Shown here piece after piece: positions 14,187-17,665 of a stretch of 17,665 nucleotides of DNA (the first letter of the stretch is position 1; each line of letters opens with the position of its first letter). The position numbers were made by a program, and so were the translations under genes. The DNA lies in the NCBI GenBank assembly GCA_036733925.1, contig DAIMZO010000032.1, positions 1-17,665 on the forward strand, given 5' to 3'. The stretch comes from UBA2897 sp036733925 (GTDB lineage: Bacteria > Bacillota > Negativicutes > Selenomonadales > Selenomonadaceae). A model generated the notes under the pieces. The model was not told the origin of the DNA. It saw only the letters and a program-made list of their open reading frames with translations, and searched no databases.

Positions 14187-14956
14187 TGCAGGCTTTGGTC
14201 TTTGCCAGTTATGGCACGGCAGATGAAGACGTCCGCAAGCGTTCGCTCGACCCGGCCGCGGAGGATTTCCGCTTTGAGTTCCCGAAAGTAAAGGTATCCC
14301 AGGTGTTCCTGTCGCAGCATATCCGTGAGAAGCTCGAGGCAAAGGGAGGAGTTGCACCGGATCTGCCGACGATGCTCACGATGCTGAAAATGGACGACAT
14401 CTCCGAAGTCTATGTTCAGCCGGGCCTCATCGCATCCGGTGAGATCTATGAGAAGGAGCTCAAGGAAGCGGCGAAAGCATTTTCGGATTCTTTTGACCGG
14501 CTCCGGGTCGGCGAGCCGCTGATTGCGAGCAAGAAGGACGCGCGAAACTTTTTCGTGTCGCTCCTGTCGGATCTGCATGTGCCGCCCCATACGCAGCTTG
14601 TCCTCGTCGGGCATGGCTCTGCGCAGCATGCAAGCTCTGCGTATGAGAAACTCCAGGCGCAGGCCGACGAAGCGGGACTCCCGCTGCATATCGGCGTATT
14701 CGCGGAAGGCGATACGCCGGGACAGAGGGAAGTTCTCGCGCGTCTCAGCAAGGCGGGGGATGCTTCGGTGCTTCTCGCACCGCTTCTCCTGACGAGCGGC
14801 TATCATGCCAGAACGGATATCTTCGGCGATGGGGAAACATCGTGGAAGATCGTCCTGGAACAGGCAGGCTATGCCGTGACCTGTGACCGCCGCGGCCTCG
14901 GCGAGTATCCGCTCATCCGCAAGATGTTCGTCGATAAGGCAAGGGCGCTGATGTGA
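14186..14956 (+). CDS. cbiK: Sirohydrochlorin cobaltochelatase, CbiK family
   Basis: CbiK inserts cobalt into sirohydrochlorin in the anaerobic cobalamin pathway without ATP. The 256-residue length matches. It starts with the family's FASYGTADEDVRKRSLDP block. The two metal-handling histidines fall at H143 (LVGHGSAQHASSAYEKL) and H207 (LLTSGYHARTDIFGD), nearly the same numbers as H145 and H207 of Salmonella CbiK. GEIYEKE (85-91) offers the conserved glutamates. No signal peptide is visible, so it should be cytoplasmic. It is coupled to glmM through TGATG and a strong AAAGGAGG, and no other cobalamin gene is near, which is unusual. Related members may act with other metals, so the metal is not certain. 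No clear terminator was seen after it. Confidence 0.85.
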   Translation: MQALVFASYGTADEDVRKRSLDPAAEDFRFEFPKVKVSQVFLSQHIREKLEAKGGVAPDLPTMLTMLKMDDISEVYVQPGLIASGEIYEKELKEAAKAFSDSFDRLRVGEPLIASKKDARNFFVSLLSDLHVPPHTQLVLVGHGSAQHASSAYEKLQAQADEAGLPLHIGVFAEGDTPGQREVLARLSKAGDASVLLAPLLLTSGYHARTDIFGDGETSWKIVLEQAGYAVTCDRRGLGEYPLIRKMFVDKARALM

Positions 14957-15021
14957 GCCGGTATGTCCCGAATCGTTTCAGGCCGTCCCGCAATGGAATA
15001 TAGAATTAGCAATATAGCCGT

Positions 15022-15049
15022 TAAAGATTTACATCGGAAATGACGATAT
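15022..15049 (+). promoter_or_regulatory. Sigma-D/sigma-28 (flagellar) promoter of the flagellin gene
   Basis: TAAA (15022-15025), 16 bp, then GACGATAT (15042-15049), one base off the B. subtilis sigma-D consensus TAAA-N14-16-GCCGATAT. Transcription would start near 15056, about 42 nt before the ATG. This ties the gene to late flagellar regulation. Confidence 0.8.
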
Positions 15050-15097
15050 AAAGAGGAGAGAGGGTCCTGAACATTTCCGAAAGGCAGGGAAGTAGAA

Positions 15098-16408
15098 ATG
15101 ATGATCAACGACTTTGTAAGGTCGCAGAGCATCCTCAATATACTGAATCAGCATTCTATCAACGCCGCGAAACATTTAGGACATATCGCTTCGGGGCTGC
15201 GGATCCAGTCTGTTGTGGATGACCCGGCAGGGTGGGCAATCGGACAGCGCATGGATGTGCAGATCCGCGGCCTTCAGGCGGCAAGCAGCAACGCGCAGAA
15301 TGGGAAAAGCATGCTGAAGGTGGCGGATGGCGGCATCACGTCCACCATCGACATCCTCAAAACATTGAAGGAAAAGGCCATTGAGGCAGCCAGCGATACC
15401 GCGACGACGCAGGATCGGCAGACCATCCAGAAACTGTTCAATCAGTACGCCGACCAGATTGACGATAACGCGCTGATTACCTATAATGGGAAATATCTGC
15501 TCGATGGTTCCCACGATGGGGCGACGGAACTCACGCAGCAGGCATTCACAAACGAGAGCCTCGCTGCGGATACGAAGCTGGATACGAAGCTGACAGATCT
15601 GGCACGCCGGGACGGTTCCAGCCTGAACATCCTGTCAAGTGACCGCGTGGCGATTTCCTATGTGAAGGATGGAAAGACCTACTCGAAGGAATACGATGCT
15701 GCAGGTACGACCTTGCAGGACATTTTCAAGCAGATGAACAGCATCAACGGGGAAGTCTTTGATGTCGACGATATGAGCACGACATCGACCATCGGCAAGG
15801 GGACGCATGGGGAAACCGTGACGACCGCTGATGATGAGAACGGCATTTCCGTCAAGGCAAAACAGGCGGGAACGGATGGCAGCATCTCGGGCTTCACTAT
15901 CGGCATCATGGACAGCCAGGGCAACATGAAGAAATCCGTCAATACGGCGCTGGACGATTTCTCTGAAACCATTCAGGCAAAAGATGAGCGCAGCGATCAG
16001 GCGCTGACCATCCAGACCGGAGTGAAGGCAAACCAGAATATCCGCATGGATCTGGGGGATATCCGTTCGACCGCTCTGGGGCTCCGCAGCAAAGACGGCA
16101 CCGTCATCGATGTGACGACGCAGAAAGGCGCCAATGCGGCGATGGATGTGCTGGACAAAGCGCTGAACCGCGTGCTCGACCAGTCGACGACGGTCGGTGC
16201 GCTGTCCTCGCGCATGGATTACACCATCAGCAACCTTACCGTGCAGAGCGAGAATCTGCTCGACGCGCAGTCGACGCTGCTCGATGCGGATATGGCGAGC
16301 GAGATCCTTTCGTATACCAAAGAAAACGTACTGGCGCAGGCGGCCATGGCGATGCTGGCACAGAACAACAAGAATGCCAGCTGGTTCCTGAGCCTTTTGG
16401 GAGCCTGA
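15098..16408 (+). CDS. Flagellin, divergent copy
   Basis: This is the filament subunit, secreted by the flagellar export apparatus and lacking a signal peptide as expected. The conserved N-terminal D0/D1 region (about 1-140) includes ASGLRIQSVVDDPAGWAIGQRM, VQIRGLQAASSNAQNGKSMLKVADG and DDNALITYNGKYLLDG. The C-terminal D1/D0 region (about 295-436) includes LDADMASEILSYTKENVLAQAAMAMLAQNNKNASWFLSLLGA. The middle 150 residues are variable surface domain. The first residues (MMINDFVRSQSILNILNQHS) and the PAGWAIGQRM segment differ from the usual flagellin wording, and the end LSLLGA replaces the common LLR/LLQ. It may therefore be a minor or specialised flagellin, with other copies elsewhere. The ATG at 15098 is the first in frame after a stop at 15068. 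The ribosome binding site is modest (AGGGAAG). Confidence 0.93.
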   Translation: MMINDFVRSQSILNILNQHSINAAKHLGHIASGLRIQSVVDDPAGWAIGQRMDVQIRGLQAASSNAQNGKSMLKVADGGITSTIDILKTLKEKAIEAASDTATTQDRQTIQKLFNQYADQIDDNALITYNGKYLLDGSHDGATELTQQAFTNESLAADTKLDTKLTDLARRDGSSLNILSSDRVAISYVKDGKTYSKEYDAAGTTLQDIFKQMNSINGEVFDVDDMSTTSTIGKGTHGETVTTADDENGISVKAKQAGTDGSISGFTIGIMDSQGNMKKSVNTALDDFSETIQAKDERSDQALTIQTGVKANQNIRMDLGDIRSTALGLRSKDGTVIDVTTQKGANAAMDVLDKALNRVLDQSTTVGALSSRMDYTISNLTVQSENLLDAQSTLLDADMASEILSYTKENVLAQAAMAMLAQNNKNASWFLSLLGA

Positions 16409-16429
16409 CGCGCAGTATTGCATGTTTTG

Positions 16430-16454
16430 AGCAGGCTGTTCAGCCTGCTTTTTT
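16430..16454 (+). terminator. Terminator of the flagellin gene
   Basis: AGCAGGCT (16430-16437), loop GTTC, AGCCTGCT (16442-16449), continuing into a six-T run. It is a textbook intrinsic terminator. Confidence 0.93.
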
Positions 16455-16476
16455 CGATATTAGGAGAGATATAGTG

Positions 16477-16590
16477 ATGCAGAAAAAAGAAGCCGGAGAA
16501 ATCTCGACGCTGCAATGGTTCCGGGCCTACCGTTCAAATTTCTGCCTCTTCCCTTGCTGGCTCTGCATTCGCTTGGCTCTTGACTGCCGT
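16477..16590 (+). pseudogene. Possible truncated 5' end of a gene cut by the mobile-element edge
   Basis: An ATG at 16477 with AGGAGAG 8 nt upstream starts M-Q-K-K-E-A-G-E-I-S-T-L-Q-W-F-R-A-Y-R, which looks like ordinary protein. After that the frame turns Cys/Leu/Arg/Ser-rich and from about 16593 runs antisense to the integrase fragment until a stop at 16716. This fits a gene whose start survives and whose body was displaced. The end given is only the point where the integrase begins. I do not recognise the family, and chance is possible. Confidence 0.3.
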
Positions 16591-16592
16591 TT

Positions 16593-16952
16593 TCAAGGAT
16601 GGTCGTCCATCCTTGTCTCTCTCTCCGCTGACACCTTCCCGCCTAGAAGGGTTTCGAGTCTGCTTTCGAGGATTTCCACGGGCTTTTCCTGCATCTCTAG
16701 CCGATTATTTACGTAATAGGTCAATGTCGTTTCGTAATCGGTATGCCCTGCGCGTGCCATGATGTCGGTCGGCATGACCTCGGATTCTGCCAGCATCGTG
16801 AGGCAGGTGTGGCGGAGGGTATGGAAGTTGAAGCCGTGGATCCCATGCTTCCGAATCTTGCTGCATACGTAGGAGAAACTTTCTTGGCAGAGGTGCCTGC
16901 TGTTCGGATGCGTGCAGATAAAATCGACGCGCGTGCCTTGCACCTTATGCGC
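16593..16952 (-). pseudogene. Tyrosine recombinase (phage/ICE integrase), C-terminal fragment
   Basis: About 119 codons match the end of a tyrosine integrase. They include an HxxR block (FHTLRHTCLTMLAESEV), the GH motif (ARAGHTDYETTLTYY) and, ten residues after that histidine, the probable nucleophile tyrosine in TYYVNN. The N-terminal DNA-binding domain and the part with the first catalytic arginine are missing. Further upstream the same frame stays open to 17102, but its translation (Ala/Ser/Cys-rich, no similarity I recognise) overlaps the excisionase-like gene on the other strand, so I treat it as not part of the integrase. The fragment cannot be an active recombinase. The exact break, near 16950-17050, is an estimate. 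Confidence 0.75.
16594..16615. repeat. Perfect inverted repeat at the integrase 3' end
   Basis: CAAGGATGG (16594-16602), TCGT, CCATCCTTG (16607-16615) overlaps the last codons and stop of the integrase. No U-run follows on either strand, so a terminator is unlikely. It could be a recombinase arm site or chance. Confidence 0.35.
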
Positions 16953-17055
16953 TCCGTATTGCGCAGTCGCTCGGCACGACGTCATGCTCACGCACGCCAT
17001 CGCACGTGCAGGGCAGTCGCTTGCTGCGGCCATGCCAGCCAAGGAGAAACCATAT

Positions 17056-17268
17056 ATGCTCCTTTCCGCATCGGAAGTTGCGGAAACGCTCCAGATCGGC
17101 AAGAATGCCGTCTATTCCCTCATCCAGAAGGGCGTGCTCCCCGGTATGAAGATAAACGGCCAGTTCAAGGTGCGCCGCCGCGCCCTTGAGGCGTGGATGG
17201 CATCGCTTGACGGCATGGATCTCACGGATCCCCAGCATCCTGTGCCTATCCTGCACGCGGCGATTTAG
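17056..17268 (+). CDS. Small excisionase-like helix-turn-helix DNA-binding protein
   Basis: A 70-residue protein of the HTH_17/excisionase type: MLLSASEVAETLQIGKNAVYSLIQKGVLPGMKINGQFKVRRRALEAWM is a winged MerR-like HTH found in Xis proteins of integrative elements and in related plasmid proteins. I chose the ATG at 17056 because AAGGAGA lies 9 nt upstream. Longer in-frame versions from 16912 or 16984 lack such a site and run through the broken integrase. In intact elements xis and int usually point the same way, but here the int fragment points the opposite way. The stop overlaps the end of the XRE gene on the other strand by 3 nt. It may act as an excision factor or simply as a regulator. 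Confidence 0.75.
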   Translation: MLLSASEVAETLQIGKNAVYSLIQKGVLPGMKINGQFKVRRRALEAWMASLDGMDLTDPQHPVPILHAAI

Positions 17269-17612
17269 ACCGAGAAGCGGAGCTCCCAATCCATCAGCTC
17301 TTCTACCGTTTTCCTGCCGCGCTTGTCGAGCTTTGCGTATTTGCGCAGGAAGGCCTGATTCTCTGCCGAGAGCACCGGCTGCGGCTTGCCGTTGAGCAGC
17401 TCCAGAAGGGGAACCTGCAAGTAGTCGCTGATGCGGATCAGCGCATCGAGGCGGATAATGCGGTTCCCGTTCTCATACTGGAACCATGTCCCCTGGGAGA
17501 CACCGGCGGCTTTCGCCAGCACCGCCTGGGAGATGCCTTTTTCGAGGCGGTGCTTCCGGATGTTCTTGCTGAAGGCTTGGCAGAGTTTTTCTGCATGGTC
17601 GAGTTCGTTCAT
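17265..17612 (-). CDS. XRE-family HTH transcriptional regulator, phage-repressor-like
   Basis: A 115-residue protein with a Cro/CI helix-turn-helix at about residues 14-72 (FSKNIRKHRLEKGISQAVLAKAAGVSQGTWFQYENGNRIIRLDALIRISDYLQV). A short C-terminal helix region follows, without the peptidase domain of full CI repressors. The start at 17612 has AGGGA upstream on the minus strand. Together with the integrase fragment and excisionase-like gene it marks a prophage or integrative element whose remainder would lie beyond the right edge. The AT-rich stretch 17613-17665 probably holds its promoter, which I cannot place with certainty. Confidence 0.88.
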   Translation of the reverse strand: MNELDHAEKLCQAFSKNIRKHRLEKGISQAVLAKAAGVSQGTWFQYENGNRIIRLDALIRISDYLQVPLLELLNGKPQPVLSAENQAFLRKYAKLDKRGRKTVEELMDWELRFSV

Positions 17613-17665
17613 TATGATCCCTCATTTCTGTTTGTATCCGAGTAATAATTAAATCACAAAAAATT

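Noticed and set aside
12684..14357. Uninterrupted minus-strand frame of 557 codons opposite glmM
   Set aside because: It lies antisense to an unmistakable glmM with all catalytic motifs. Its translation is Arg/His/Asp-rich without domain signatures, as expected from high GC third positions.
16594..16615. Integrase terminator
   Set aside because: A perfect stem is present but no T-run follows on either strand.
16912..17055. Longer N-terminus for the excisionase-like gene
   Set aside because: No ribosome binding site at 16912 or 16984, and the added residues overlap the integrase fragment. The ATG at 17056 has AAGGAGA at proper spacing.
16743..17189. 148-codon plus-strand frame across the integrase fragment and the excisionase-like gene
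   Set aside because: It is out of frame with both, Arg/His/Ala-rich, and has no domain signature.

Overview
The window looks like chromosomal DNA of an anaerobic, flagellated Bacillota bacterium. The most likely placement is the Negativicutes (Selenomonas-like). This rests on the cdaA-cdaR-glmM cluster typical of Bacillota, a fumarate/C4-dicarboxylate antiporter of anaerobes, an anaerobic-type cobalt chelatase, motAB plus a sigma-D/sigma-28-controlled flagellin, GC-rich coding regions and frequent TTG starts. The placement is by recalled family resemblance, not by a search.

Layout. (1) 1-4025: a leader with hairpins, a Dcu-type C4-dicarboxylate transporter and a LarA-family nickel-dependent hydroxyacid racemase homologue. 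These converge on a LysR-type regulator across a long two-way terminator. A plausible reading is a small module for uptake and stereochemical interconversion of a dicarboxylic hydroxyacid such as malate or tartrate. (2) 4026-7991: divergent promoters and an unusual leader, then motA-motB (flagellar stator), a terminator, acpS (holo-ACP synthase) and the bifunctional NAD(P)HX repair enzyme. (3) 7992-9240: a strong promoter with repeated TATACA motifs, then a branched-chain aminotransferase with its own terminator. (4) 9332-14956: the c-di-AMP/cell-wall cluster cdaA-cdaR, an FAD-dependent dehydrogenase of the COG2509 type, glmM (with its own promoter inside the end of the FAD gene) and a CbiK-type chelatase that starts on the glmM stop codon. 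(5) 14957-16454: a sigma-D promoter, a divergent flagellin and a terminator. (6) 16455-17665: a decayed mobile-element edge with a possible truncated gene start, a 5'-truncated tyrosine recombinase, a small excisionase-like HTH gene and an XRE-family repressor.

Most of the window is housekeeping. I do not see a clearly new defence or biosynthetic system. The points most worth checking are the substrate of the dcu/larA/lysR module, competing hairpins between dcu and larA, the motA leader with a hidden Shine-Dalgarno and 12-codon frame, the TATACA array before the aminotransferase, the FAD gene and chelatase joined to glmM, and the broken integrase region. No rRNA, tRNA, CRISPR array or complete insertion sequence was recognised.
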